Source: Taeniopygia guttata (lineage: Eukaryota; Chordata; Aves; Passeriformes; Estrildidae). From it: a stretch of DNA of 64,000 bases. The notes below the pieces were generated by a model. The model had not been told where the DNA came from. It worked only from the letters and a program-made list of their open reading frames with translations, and searched no databases. The stretch is from contig NC_133063.1 of NCBI RefSeq assembly GCF_048771995.1, positions 10,522,063-10,586,062 of the forward strand, in the 5' to 3' direction. Within the stretch, counting starts at the first letter, position 1. Every line of letters starts with the position of its first letter. A program made the position numbers and the translations under genes. Below, one piece after another: positions 20,810-34,600 of this stretch.

Positions 20810-23800
20810 ATGGAGCGAGTCCGTAGAGCAGTCAGCAGCGCCTTTTCATTGGTGGCTCCTCGGAAAGCTTTTCGTCGTTTGACTGGTAAATCCAAGTTTT
20901 TCCTTGGGGCAGCACATTGAAACAAAAATGGCATAAAGATGCCATCTGTTTGGTGAAGCTCCTGTCACCAGCTTCACCTAAAAAGGGGCTGTCTCTGGCC
21001 TAGCAGGGTGTGGGAACTTCCAAATGCAGACTGGGCAAGATTTGCAGACGTCCTTCTAAAAACGGTTTGGTTCTCTCCAGAACTGAGGAAAAGCAGCATT
21101 TTTTCTGCATTCCATCCTTTAAGGATGTGCCTAAGTGCAACTCCAGTGTGTGCTACAAGAGGGATTGGCTTTGCGCTGAAGGGCAAAGTGCCGAGCAGCT
21201 GGTGCGTGCTCCTGAAGCCCGGAGCTGGGCCTGTGCTGTGTCCCAACAGAACTGCAAGCGCTAAGAGGGGTTTGGTGGGAGCTTTGGTGGGCAATTGTTT
21301 ACAGCAACCGCGTGGGACATGCTGCGTGCAATTTACAAAAAGAAAAAGCAAGTCCAGGAAAGAGAGGAGAAAACAGCTGCTTTAGCTGCAGGCTGGACAA
21401 CAGGCTCGAATGCAGGCAGGGACTGCTAAGGAAGAATTTGCAACTTCTCGGCCAAGTTTCTGGTTCCTTAGTGGCAAAGCTGAGCAAAAGGTAGACACAG
21501 CCTAGGGTAGTGGCCTGCAGTCTCGCTGGCTGTGCTAAAGAAGTGTTGCTCCCAGAGGGATGTTGTGAAAGGAAAACGCTCTCCGCTTGGCTGGACTTGC
21601 TCTGTGGGACTCCTCAGCACAGAGAGATTTCTAACAGCCCCTGGTTCATTTTCCCTTCTTCCCGGCAGGTCGACTCCGAGGAGGAAGGAGTCAAGTGCGC
21701 GGTTCGGTGAGTGGGACGGGCACCCTTGGCATTCCTGGTGTCTGAGGATTGTGGAGAAAGCTGTGGCCTTGGCCTGTTGCAGTAGAGCAGCAGCCTGGCA
21801 GGCCGAAAGAAAGTCCCCAAAGTCAATGTGTGCAGGAACACTTCCAAAAGGATTCCATCCGTTTCCTCCTTTTCCACTGAAGAGGTTTTCACTAATGAAA
21901 GTCAAGCTCTGCAGACAGGACGCTGCAGGCTGATTGTAGGCAGGCTGAAATAGCTCCTTCAGTGCAAAGCTGTGGTGCAGTGCAGAGCTGCATGCAAGTT
22001 TCTGAGCAGGCAGCACTTGCCCTCAGTGGCTGAAGATGGCTGATGTGGGCTGGAGTCCTGCCATGACCTAGCTCTTCAGCTCAGCCACTGACGCGTGGGA
22101 AATGGGATCTGAACTTTCATATGCAGGCGTCATTTTCCTGGCACTCTCAGGGACTCTGAACTTCCCGTGCTGTGAGATAAGCGGTAGCACAATGCCCTTT
22201 AGTGCCACTGGTGTGAAAGTCAGCCCCTTTGTGCAGAGTCTGTGCGGGCTCCCTGCTGGCAGCAGAGGGAGAGGTACTAAGGCGCAGTTCACAGGCCTGT
22301 GGGGTATGGAGGAGCCACTGTTGCCTGCAGGGACCTACCCCTCTCCATGGCCTATCTAAGTAGCTGCAGTCACTACTGCAGCTACACCCTAAACTTTGAC
22401 ATGACCCAAGTTTGCTGAGAAGAATTCTGAGCAGCTCTGCATGGCAGAGACAAGGTCTGTCTGTAAAGGGCTGGAATGCAGTTCCTATTGGCTGCTCTCC
22501 AAGGCCTGAAATCCTGAGGGGAAGCCAGTTGACCAGAGCTGGGCAGGGAAATGTTCCCTGCTTCTCCTCAGACATTTCCAGAGCAACTCATGAGTTAGTT
22601 GGGACATAAACACCACCTAAACACCGCCTAAACGGCCCCACACAATAGATTTTGCCTTCAGGTGAGCTGTGTCTCTGCTTGCTGCTTCTGCCAGCTGTCA
22701 GGAGCCAACTTCTCTCCTCCTCATTGCTGCTTTGTGCTTTTTCCCTGCCCAATCCTTGCAGGTCCCGCTAGGAGAAGTTCTCGCCAGTCGGGACTCCTCG
22801 GTCCAGGCAGGAAAGGCGGAGCGGCACGAGAGCACGGCTAGAGTGCGCGGCGCCCGGGAGCTGAGGTGCGTGTTAAGCTTTCTCACTTTCTCTGAGCAGG
22901 GGTGGGCCTTGCTGGGCTTTAGGAGGCCCAGGACCAAAGAACAAATTTGGCTTTTCACTATTTGACTTGCTCAGCACAGACGGGAGAAGGCAGCCCAGGG
23001 CAGGTCTGGCTGCAGACCGACCTAGAGCAAAGCTGCTTCCTGGGACTCGCTTCTCGAACCTTGACAAAAAGCATTCTGAACTAGACCAGAGTAAAAGCAA
23101 GGGAGGTTCAGGCTGGGCTTAAGGACAGCAAAGCACTGACCTGCAAAGACAATCATGCAGCAGAACAAGTGCCTCAGAGAGCATGTGCAGATTCCACCCT
23201 TGAAATTTGGAAGGCCCAGGTGGATAGAGACTTGAGCAGCCTGGCCAGATGCTGACCCCAATTGCTTGGAGGTGAACTCTGGGCTAGAGGCTTCCTGGGG
23301 CCTCTGCCAGCCTAAACCATCTTGGGATCCTTTGCTTATTGAACTGGAAAATCGTACCCACCTCCTCCCCAAGCTGTAACTTGCAGGCTCATTCTTTGTT
23401 TCGCTAGTGAAAGCAGGAGCAATTGTGGGACTGCTCATTTAGACTTGGCAAGCGTGTCTTAGCCAAAGAAAAGCTTTTGCAAGTCCAGTGCTCACTGCAT
23501 CAGAAAGGAGTGTTGGGCCTAGCAGGCAGGGAAGCTGTTATGCTGAGAGTACCTGAGCTTTCTGGCAGTGTTCTGTGGCTTGTGGAAGCTTGTTTGACTT
23601 CCTCAGTGGCGACTCTTTCACCTGAAGGAATGACAAAGAGAGATGCGGGTCTAGGGAGGGAATTGCAGCCATCTCTTGAGGTGGAAGCAGAGGGCTGTTG
23701 GAAGGGCCTGAGATGCCTTATGTGGGGCATGGTATGTAGTGCTGGTTTTGCAAGGCGACTGTGTTGCACTTAAAGGCTTGTTTGTCTGTCCCCTTGTTGC

Positions 23801-26800
23801 AGATGGAAGGAGTTGGCTGCATCTGAGAGAAAGCGCCACTCCTCCCTAGAGAGGGTGTTTGAAGTGGCAGAACTGACCCCGGTGGAAACGCCGCCTCAGA
23901 GGGATCTACTGCAGGAAGCATTTCCTCTGGTGGCACCAAAGGTACGCTCACCTTCCTCCTAGGCAGCACTTCTGGGGAGAGGGACTTGTCCTAGCCAGAC
24001 CCGCCCCCCCCCGAATGCTGCTTCTGGCAGCAAGCTAGGACCGAGCCTGTGTTGTTGCTGTTGTTGTTGTTCCACTTGAAAAATGCTGCCCCCTCTTGCA
24101 GGTTTGCCGCCCGCAGCGGCCAGCCCACAGGGGCCTGGAGAAGCTGGGGCAGGAGTTCTCTCTCCCAGGGCAGACACTGTCCCAGGTGTGCAGAGAGAAG
24201 GCGGCGCTGGTGAAAGAGAACGCTGCCCTGGAAGCCCGACTGAGAGCCACGGAGCGGGACCTACGGGGCGTTTCAGAGCAGCTGGCAGAAGCCAGGTAAA
24301 GGCAGGGAGGAGACCCAGGGTGGGACATTATTGAAAGTCTGTAATTACAAAGCTGGTGAGCATTACCACCAGTCAGGATTTACCGCCTCCTGTGTGCTCT
24401 CCTGATGTTTCTCAGACAGGGAGGCAAAGAGACATGAGAAAAAGAAAACGATACTCTGATCTGAATGTGATTTTTCTGCCAACTCAAGCTCTCCAAGCTC
24501 TTTTGGGCACCTGCTTGGGACCTCTTGCACATTCCTGTGACAAGTGCAAAGCAAACCAACTTGGCACTGACTTGAGTACCAGGGAAACGGTGCAGATGTT
24601 TCCTGAAATCGGAAGTTTCCCTCTGGTTTTGCTTTCTCCTTTGTTGCATCTGAACATCAGTTTTTCCTTGCCAAATAGTTTGACGGGGGATTTTCAGAAT
24701 TCAAGGCTCTTACATGTGAATGTTGTGAGTCGGGTGCTGACCCTTCAGCTGAAGATGGAGGGTCATGCTGCAAATCTTGCAACCCTTGAGAGCTCACTCT
24801 TGTGGAGTAGGATGCAGGACCTAGAGTAGCTTAATAGGAGCAGCAACAGCAGCAGCAGCAGCAGCAGCAGGGAAAGGTCTTGTGACTTCTCAACAGTCTC
24901 TAGGGATCCTTGCTGAGCACTGATACTTGCCCACTTGTCCACCCACTTCTGTAACCTGTCAAGGTCCCTTTGGCTGGTGCCTCTTCCTTTTTTTAAAGAG
25001 TGCCAAATCACTTGGGCACTGCTGGCGTAGTTAGCCATAAAGAAAGGTAGCAAGTGTTCTTGTTCATGATCTTCCAATGATTTAAATGGCAGGATGGCTG
25101 TGTGTCTCTCCTTTTCCTAGACAGTTCTTGTTCAGATAAAAACCTAGTTCAGGATTCCTACTCATGCTGCTAGAAGCTGGAGGTTTCACTCTATTGTTTG
25201 GTGAATTCCTTTAGTCCCTTTTCCTTAGAGAGTGCCTGGCAAGCCAAGTACCTATATGCACATGAGGAATAGCATGAAACATTGACGGGCCAGCCAGGAG
25301 AACGCTGTTCTATCCCCCTGCAGAGTGACTTGGAAGTGCTGGTGAGCTCAGGGCTGTGAGCAGCGGCTGGCCTTTTGCTCATTTGCAGAGACTTTGTGGG
25401 CACAGCCACCCGTGTGTGATAAGTCAGGCAACAGCAATTTGAGCTTTGTCCACTGAGCTCAAACTCAGCTGGGCTTTCTGTGCTGGCCTAGGACACGAGG
25501 CAAGGCTTCCCAGTCACCTGGAGGGGCCTGCTCTGCTATTTGAAGTGGTAAAATTGTCCTGCTTTGTCTGAGCTTCCATGCAAGCTGTTTTCCAGCCTAA
25601 GGTACAGGGATCTTAAGGCACATCTTAAGATGTGCCACACTGGAGAAACTGGCCCTGTGTGCCAGGAACTATTGCTCTCCATCTTCACAACTTGCAGGTC
25701 AGAGAAGGAGAGCCTGCAAAGCAGCCTGCTGGAGGCTCAGCAGCACGTATCGGAGCTGGAGACGGCCAGGAGCTGCCTGGAAGCCCAAGTGCGCACAGCC
25801 AGGCAGGCCAAGGAGCTGATACTCGGTGAGAGCCTCGTGTGCTTTGTTTCTGCTGATTGCCCTGGCCAGTGCAGTCGCGCCACAGGCAGCTCTGTCTGCA
25901 GGGCTTGTGAGGAGTGAAGGAGCTGAGGGCAGGTTCCTCCTTGCCTGAAACTGAAGGGGCTTAAGGTCAGCAGATTCTTCTGCTTGTGCAGTCTCTGACT
26001 GTTGCCGTGTGTCACGTTTGCAGAGGATGTGAGGGGCCTTCGTCGTGAGCTGCTGGCTGTAAGATCTTTCAGCAAGCAGCAATGTGAAGACATGGCTCAA
26101 CAGCTCCGCTGGGCAGAAGAGCAGTGCAGCAAGGCTCTGAGACTCTGGCAAGCTGCTGAGGAAGCGAAGAAAAGGAAGATTGTGCAAAACCTGGTAAGAA
26201 ACAGTACATCCCTGAAGTTTTCCAGCGACTTTGAAGGGCTGGCTTAGCAGAAGAGCAGCCTGAGTATGTGACATGGTCTCAAGCATCTGCTGTAGGCTAC
26301 ACATTGCTGGGCCAGGCAGCAGAGGGGTTCAAGAGCTCCTACTTGAAGGCCTGTGAAGACCCAGAGGACAGTGCTGGGACAGTAGATGCAGCCACAGGTT
26401 CAGCATGGCCATAAGCCAAGTTCCCCAGGAGGCTGGGTGGTCACCACCCAAAGCATGGCAGTGAAGGGGCAGCATTTTCCCCACAGCCTGGTGCCATGCA
26501 GCAGACTGCTGCTGACCTTGCTGCCAGCTGCAGTCCCAGCAACTGGGTTCCTTGCTTTCTGTCCTTCCCCAGCGGACAGAGGTCTTCCCTTGGAGCCTGA
26601 AGCAGTTGCAACAGGCCTCCTGGTGCTGGTACTTCAGCTGGTGGCCTGTCTTGTGACTGGGTCATCGAGGTGCTGCTGTCGTCCTCATCCTGCAGTCCAT
26701 CTGCAGCTTTTCCTTGACCAAAGGGCAGGGCAATCTGAGGACAGAGCCTCTGAGAACAGGCAGAAATCCTGAAGAGGGGGGGCCCAGGAAACAGGCAGCC

Positions 26801-28640
26801 ATCAGAGCAGGGAAGGAAGGTGACCTCTCCTTTCCTTAGCCGTGCTGGAGCTCCTCCCAGGTGCTGGAGGGCACAAAGCCACTAGTGTGCCCTCTTCAGG
26901 TGCGGGGGTTGTTGGAGGGATGAAGCTTCTGTTTTTCCTTTGGGGAGCATTGGTGGGACTTCATCTGGACGTGTCTCTTCCACTCATCAGGAAAGCAAGC
27001 TGGAAGAACAGAGTTTGAAGGCACAGGAGAAGCTGGAGCAATGGATCAACTTGGTGGCAGAGGTACAGAGGGGAGAGGAGAAAAGGCTGCTTGAGATGAA
27101 GCAGTAAATTGCCATCATGCAACCTGGATGGGCAAAGAAGCAGAGACAGTCAAGAGGCACAGAGTGTGAAAAGAGAGTTTGTGTGTTGGTTTGGACTCCT
27201 CTGGGCCCCTTATGGGCACAGCTTCTCTGGACACTGTCTGTCTGTCTGGGATTGTCTCTTAGCTGGCCCTTGGTAAATACAGGAATGAGAAGAAACTGCT
27301 TTTGGAAGGCATGAGCACATCAGTCTTGGTTGCCACACAAGTGGTGTGTGGGACGTTGAAAGCCGTCTTCTCTTTGTTTCTGTGCAGCTCCAGAGCCAGA
27401 AGGCTGCTCTAGATGATAAGGTGCGCCAGCTGCTGGGAGATCTAAATGAAAGGCAGCAGCAGCTAGAGCAGCTGAGGCAGGAGCTGAATAAGGAGCGGCA
27501 GAATGGACAGGTGAGCCTGACTAGCCAGGTAGAAGAGCTTGGAAGGGCAGTGATGGGGACATGAACTGGAGACGTGAGGAAAGGGGAGGCAAGGACCATT
27601 GCAGGCACTGGAAGCACAGAGCCTGGCAGGCTGCAGCGCTGAGCACCAGGAAGAAGAGCTAGGATGGCAGGGTTAGAGCTGGGTAGAGAAGCAGAAGGAA
27701 GGGGCTGAACACAAGTGCTTTTGAGAGTGCAAAAGAGGAAACCTGAACGAGATTGCGGATGCCAGTAAGATTCCTCTTATCTTCCTGAATATCAAGGACA
27801 AGCTGCAGGCAGAGTTGCGGGAAGCTCAGAGGAAGATGGAGGCAATGGAGAAGAGGCACAAAGAAGAAGTGCAAAGGATGCACAAGATCCTGCTGCAGTA
27901 CAGGCTGGCTGGACGAAAGCAGGTGAATGAAGGAGGAGGAAGCAGTGCAGTCATGCAACAAGTGGTCTCTGCCCTTGTTGCCTTTCCCCTGCAGAGCAGC
28001 AGGTGGATGGGACCAATGTCTCTGACTGCCATGCTCTGTGCTCTCCGTGGCAGCTGCTCAGAAGGACACTTAGTGGGTTGCTGAATCTCAGCTGCTGCCC
28101 TGGGCAGCAGGGCTAGTGCTTTGGCCGGTGGGCCAGCAATCCTGGGAATATATTTCTGCTGGCCTCTTAGTGCTAGCTTTGTTTTTGGAGGGGTCTGTTC
28201 AGGTGAGCGTGGTGACCCACGCAGATTCTGGGCAAGTTGTCCCTGTCCATGGTGAATGCAGTCCTCAGAAGGGAGTGAAGTGTAAAGTTGTTCTTTCCCT
28301 TTCGCAGTCTCCACTACGGCTGACTGTGACAAGCTGTAGTCTCAGAGTGCTTGTTTGGCTTGGACTGCAGGTGGAAGAGTTGACAGCTCAGCTTGCAGCC
28401 CAGGCCCAGTGCTGTTCCTAAGTGCTTGCCTTTGAAATGCTCTGTCTGGGGCATCTGTGCCAGGCACCTTTCTGACACAAGCAAATTTCTTGTCCCAGAT
28501 GAATGCAGGAGCTGCCATCAAAGCTGTCGCTGCAGCAGCATCCTGGGAAGAAGCCCCCTCTCCACAGCCTGAAAACCCAAGGATGAGCAGTTCTCCCCGC
28601 TCAAGCCAGGAGAGAGAGGAGCAGTTCCTGCGTCTGCTGA
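20810..28640 (+). CDS. Copy C N-terminal module: leader, coiled coil and linker exons
   Basis: The leader ([12 protein letters not shown], then Arg-rich) is basic and amphipathic. Exons 24,102-27,922 encode long runs of charged and Leu-rich heptads, such as [41 protein letters not shown] and [16 protein letters not shown]. The style resembles rootletin/CEP250-type centrosomal coiled coils, but I cannot name an orthologue. Coiled coils commonly dimerise, so the module could pair kinase molecules or anchor them to a structure. The last linker exon (28,499-28,640) ends in phase 1, which is exactly what the first kinase exon at 30,810 needs. Copy B has the same leader and linker positions with different middle exons. 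Confidence 0.7.
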
Positions 28641-31600
28641 GTACGTCCTGGGGATTTCTTGTGCCATCGAGCAGTGTATTACAGTGTGTGTACCTCGGCA
28701 AGAGCTGTAGCACATGTTCCTCCTCATTTGGTGTTGGGAGAGAATTTTTGGACTCTCTCCAGAAGCCACTGTGGTGCTAGGATGCAGGCAGGGAGCGCTT
28801 GGGGCGTTCCTTTTGCCTTTGTGGGCAGCAGGGCCTGGGTGGGCTTTGCCTGAGCTTCCCTCTAGAGTGAAGACAAAAGCAGGGATTGTTTTGGGAGCAG
28901 CAGGAGGCTGCGACCTAGCCAGTGGCTCAGTAAAAAGAGTGTGTGCTAGCCTGGCCAAAGTGAGCAGATGAGTTGGCTTCCTAGATTCCCTTTAGACTCC
29001 TGACTTCCCACCAGTCATTGGAAATGACAAAACACTTGAGCAAAGTTGATTGGCTGTGGGGCTGGTTTAATGCTGGTGTTGTTCTTATGACTCTTAGTAC
29101 TTCTATTCCTTCTCCAGTTGGTTTTGTTTGGTTAGCGTGACCTCCTTGAAAAGAATGGCAGGTGACAGCACAAATAAGAGAGGAAGAGATCTTTTCAGTA
29201 TGCCCTAAAAATTAAGAAATTGTATTCTTAGAGCTATCTCAAGGAATCAGAGAGGAAGAGCTGTTTTGAAAGAGCCCCAAAAGAAGAAAAACAGGATACT
29301 CCTTTTACAATTCCTGTTTGATATTTTAGTTGTATGCTTTGGAAGATGCATCAAAGAGACACATCTATGGGGCACAGTCAGATAGAAGTGCCCTGCAGGC
29401 AATTCTCAGGAGGAAGCCTGCAGCCCCTCTGCTGCATGTTCCTCTGGTAGCAGGCATGTTGTCACTGCTAATGCCCAGCTGCTAAATACCGCAGGAATAC
29501 TAAGCATTGGCCTCAATCCCTGCACAGATGGTACTCTCGGAAAGCACACCAAGGCCTTGCTGATTGTGCAGTACAAGTGAGTTGCTCCTTGCAGCTGGTA
29601 ACAGCTGCCAGTGCAGTGCTGTCAGAGAAGAACCACTCAGGTACAGAACAGAGGCCAGTTTACTTTGTGTCTGCCATCAGGCGCCCTCAGACAAAAGGTG
29701 GATGGATCTACTCCTCCGTGGGTCTGAGGCCAAAGACAATCATGTTCTGTCTTGAGTGGGGCCAACAGCTTGTAACAGGCCTTGATCTGGCTCTAGCTTC
29801 TTCAGAGTGGCTGTCAGTGGCCATCTGTGGGCTTTGCCAAGCATTTTGTCATACCTGCCCTGCCACTGACAGCTGGTGTGACTGCAGGGGCTGGAGCCTT
29901 CCTTAGCTGTGAGGTTTCAGCTGCCGTCCCGTTGCTGCAGCTTTGCCTGGACTCGTGGAAGGGTCAGCATCTCATTTGTGCAGGTGTCTGTGTCCCGGCA
30001 GCGCCTGAGGAACAGCGCTGTCCTTGTTACCCGTCTGGCTGCGCCCGTTTGGGGAGATGGGGCACACGGGTGGTGTTCAAGGGGCTGAGCCCAGTGCTAG
30101 TGACTGCTGCAGCCCAGGCTGAAGACAAGCACTTGTAGTTCTTCACTAAATGGGGAACGGGCAAAGTCATCTCCAGAACTCATCCTGCTGATAAATGAGG
30201 AGAGTCCTAATTCTTAGAGCCATTGTTCTTGGTTATAGCATGTGCTGCTGTTCTCTAAAATGGTCAAGGCATTGTTTAGGCCAAGTGCTGAGAGGTAGAG
30301 AAGGTGCCCTTCTCTCCTGGAATTGACTTTGCAATATTCTTTCTGCTCTGCAAAAAGCAGCTGTTCAAAGTTCATCCAGATGCCAGGGTGCATTGGAACT
30401 TTGGAAGTATGAAACCTTTTGTTGAGTCTCACAAGAGAGTGTTTCTTCCCAAGACAATGAAGTGTCCTGATTTTTCAGCCCTCCTTCCTGTTTGTAGATG
30501 ACAACCACTTGCCTTGGGGCCTGTTCTTTTCTGGTCTCTGTCTGCTCTGATGGTTTTCCCATGGGCTTAGTTTCCCCTCAAGGCAGCCCTTCAAAGGAGT
30601 GTGGAGAAGAGACTCTGTGCAGGCCAGGCGTGCTACCGAGCTGCCTGTCTTGCTGGGGCTGCTGCTGCTGCTGTTGTTCTTGTTGATGCTCTTGTTAGCC
30701 GAGGGACCATAAATTGCTCAGAGCCCCAGAGAGTGGAGCTGGCCTTCAGATCTCCTGGACGTCAGGATCCCTCTTTTGAAGTTTGCTCCTTGCATTTGGT
30801 TTCTTTCAGGGCGTGTGGTGAGGAAGGAAGATCCAGAGAAGAAGTACACTGGATGGGAACTCCTTGGCAGTGGGTGAGTGCAGCCACGCTTGCTTCTACA
30901 GAACCATGGGCCAGGGATTTTGGTGGTGCGGTACCACGTGGGAAGTCAGGCAAGCTGCAAGCATCTTCAGAGCCTGGCTTCAGATTGTCCCTGTCTCAGT
31001 GCTGAGGCAGTACAAGGCATCATGAAAGATAACTGGATGCTGGCAATGTCTTGCCTGCCTCAAGCAGCAGGTCCTGGAAGCCCTCCTGCAAGCCCTCAAA
31101 CATGTGGCACTAGTTTGCCTGTTTTCCCAGGAGATATGGTTTTGTATGATTCAAGGTAATTTGGCCACACTCATGAGGGAAGAGAAACCTGAGAGAGCAG
31201 CTTCCCACCTGGCAGCTGTCAGATAACAGCTCTCAGTAGCATTGCTTTCCACTATCTTGCTGAAAACAAGATTCAGTGGTCAGGAAGATAAGAAAGTGGT
31301 CAGAAAGATAAGATAATAGTGTTGCCTGAGTTTGGCAGGCAGGATTAAAAGAGAGCGTTGAGATGGCCCCGCAGGACTGTATGTTTCATTGCCTGGAAAG
31401 GCACCCCACAGGCACAGACACAAGAAGGGAAAGGCAAAGAAAACCCCTGCGTGCATAATCTAGTGTGCACATTTGAGATTTGTAGCAGCCCTTTTTCTTC
31501 CTGTTGCAGCCAGCTTTTCTCTTGGGCACTCTGCATGGCAGAGGGCTGCTGGGCTGCTGGGCCATTGGCTGAAGAGCGGACAGACCCTGGTGTTTTAGAG

Positions 31601-34600
31601 ACACTGCAGGCAGCATAGAGCTCCTGCCTGGGCTGCCTTTTCCTTCTCAGCACTGAACAACTTCTCTGTTCTTGCCACTGTTCTGTTTCTAGGGGGTTTG
31701 GAACCATTTACAAGGCCTTCAACGCTGCCACAGGACGAGCGGTAAGTGCCAAGAGCCCATGCAGATTTTGCAGCCCTTGAGTGCTTTCCCTTGTGATGTG
31801 ATCCATGGCCAAAGCTTTGGGCCACCTGACTTTGCTGCAAAGGCTGTCCCGCAGAAGCAGCCTGTCCAGAGGTGGGCTGCAAAATGACTTTTGGACAGAC
31901 TTTATCTTTCCTCCCTACCTGAGTGAATGCAAGAATGGCGGTGGTGTCTATCCGAGAAGGACGCGCTGGCTTGGACTTACTGGATAAATGTTCCTAGATT
32001 AGCTGATGGCAAGAGCCGTTATTCCGGCCCAGTTCCTCTTAAGCCCAGGTTAAGAAAGGATTTCCCATTGTTTTCCACCACGTGGTTCAGCTTGAAAATA
32101 TAATGCAGGACCTCAAGGAGGAGAGATCTTTACTGGAGCACAGTTTTGCCTTTCACTCCTAGGGAACCCAGTTCACACACGCACACGCACACGCACAGAT
32201 CAGTGGGAAGAAATTGATGAAGAGCCTTAATTAATACAATGTTTTGTTGATCCTGCGTCAGAGACATTCCACTACAGAGATGCTATTTGTACTGAACTGA
32301 CGTGGAAGTGCCTTGGAGAGTCCTGCTATTTTGTGGGGCTATGAGTTCAGAGTCCTGAGTTCTCGTTTTTGGCTCTCAGCAAATACAACTCCATCTTCCT
32401 GGTAGTTCCTTCTCCACCCGCGGTGCTGCGCTCAGAAACTGCACTTGGAGGGAGGTCGAGGAGGTGTCCAAAAGCCCTAAGCCCTGCTTATGACCTGGGG
32501 TGCATCCATAGCGTAGCACAGAAGGGTTATTCATTTTTAAACCCACTAAATAAGTACAAATTACAATAATTACTCGGTGTAAACCGTGTTCCAGGTTGTT
32601 CTTCAGAGTTGCAAAACCCAAAGTGAAGAAGTTAGGATGTGCTAGGGTTGTAACTTTCCTTTGAGTCGCTTTGGAGTCCTTTTTTGGACAGCATTTTCCC
32701 TGTCATGTATGTATGTGTGTGTTTACTTTGGCACACAGTCAAGAACGGCAGCCATCTCTGAAAGGCTGGTCAAAGCCCCTAGAAATGCTAACGTATTTCC
32801 TGTGGTTTCAATTTATCTTGGCTGGAGCAAAATTACTTCAGCTTGCAAAACACGTGTAAATGATAATAGTAGTGATAGACAAAGTGTGTTGGAGGAGTCT
32901 GCAGGTGCAAAGAGTGCTGTTAGCACTTTGTGGTTGATGGTTTAGTGTCCATTTCCACCGAGGTGACAAGGCATCCAGGCCCGTGAGTGCACAGAGAAAG
33001 AGGCTCTCGTCTCGTCTGCTCCTAATGGCTTTCCATGTCATTGTAGGTGGCCATAAAGGTACTTGATCTCCAGCACCAGGGCTGTGAGGATGTGTTGAAG
33101 GAAATCCTGGTCATGGATAAATATAAGAACCCCAATATTGTCACCTACCTAGAAAGGTCAGTATTCTGGCAGAAAATTTTCAATTCACATCAATCTACTC
33201 CTGCATGAGGCCTGGGAGGAGATTGCATTTTGTCCCCACAAATTCTTCCTGGCAGAAATAGCTTGAAGCTTGATCTCAGAAACGTGGCTCTCTTACTAAG
33301 CCAGCAGCATGTATGTTCACTCACTGCATGTTGTTCTGCTGTTTTGGGCGGGATTTTTTCCAAGTGTTGGAGGAGAAGTGCTGAGAAAGCATCGCAGAAA
33401 TTATTTCCCTTGCACTGTTTGCACTGTTTTCCATTGCCTTACATGCCAGAAGACTAGGCTAGGAGAGACATAATTTGTCCGGTTTGAAATTGTTTTTCCT
33501 GTTAGTGACTGTCCTTTCTGCAAGGTTTTCCAAAGGGTGTTGGCAATGCTGCACACCCACCTGCCCTGAGTAAAAGCTGTGAGACTGTGCCTCCTTGCTG
33601 CTGGAGTTAATGGTGCAATTTGTGTATGAAGAAGATGAAGCAGCTGCTGGGATGTGTCTGCTTCCAGATTAACCTTTGCGTCACAAAACTGCCGCTTTCC
33701 CCTGCTTGCCACCTAAACCGTCTCCTTTTCCAGGGATGTGCCTTCCTCATTTAGACGGCACAGACAGCAAGCACTGGATAGCCTCGGTGGAGTGTGTCTT
33801 CACTTGATTCCCTCTTCACTTACCAGTGACCTGGACACAAAACTCAGCTGTAGTCTTTTCTTCCATGCGGCAATTTAGCTGTGCACATTCAGCTCCACAC
33901 GGTTGCTTTTGTCTTGCAGCTACCTTGTCAATGAGGTTGTCCTGATGGTGTTGGAGTTTATGGATGGAGGCTCCTTGGCTGATGTGATCCGCATGAAAAG
34001 TCTGGCTGTAGGACACATAGCAACAGTGTGTCGGGAGGTAAGGGGTCCTGCTTGTGCTTGGGATGGCTTGGACAGACTGGTCCTTTGAAAGCGCTGCAAA
34101 GGGAGTGATTCCATGCTCAGAGCTTTCTTTCTGTCTTGTTCTTATGCTCCGGAAAGGAAAGAGCATCTGGGCTGAACTGCCTGCCGGTGTCCCTGCTCTT
34201 ACTCTAGTCTGTTCTGTACTCTTCTATCCTATTACTGAACTTTCTGTCTCGTTTTCATTGTCATTTTCTGTTCTGCACTTTGCCTCTCCAAGCCTTTGCC
34301 TTTCTGCAATACCTTCTTTGCCTGTAAGCACAAAGGTGCTGGTGTCCAAGTTTTAAACCAGTGGCAAAGCCAAAGAGAGACTCGTCTGTCACAGGTCTCA
34401 ATTTCAAAGGATGGCATGGCACCCAGCATGGTGCTTGCTACTGAAAACTGACACATGAGCTACTTCCAAGTCAGCTGTCCCTTGTCCTCCAATCTCCCAC
34501 CTGACAGTGATGCCCTTGGTAGCCAAGGCAGGGACTTTTCCTCTTTTGGCAAAGCATTGTTTGTCCTGCGGACGGGGAGAGCGCATCCACTGCAGCAGGG

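Larger units (their letters stand above)
20366..29927 (+). repeat. Segmental duplication, left copy (matches 54,434-64,000)
   Basis: The sequence from GGCTTATGGACTGCAAGGGG onward is repeated at 54,434. The offset is 34,069 at first and 34,073 after a single 4-base indel near 21,131/55,200, and it then stays constant to the window end. By eye, substitutions are only about one per few hundred bases. The duplication continues past the right edge. Confidence 0.97.

Noticed and set aside
24763-25077. Minus-strand open frame with a long Leu run
   Set aside because: It is the antisense reading of the (CAG)8 repeat in an intron; the same appears in copy D.
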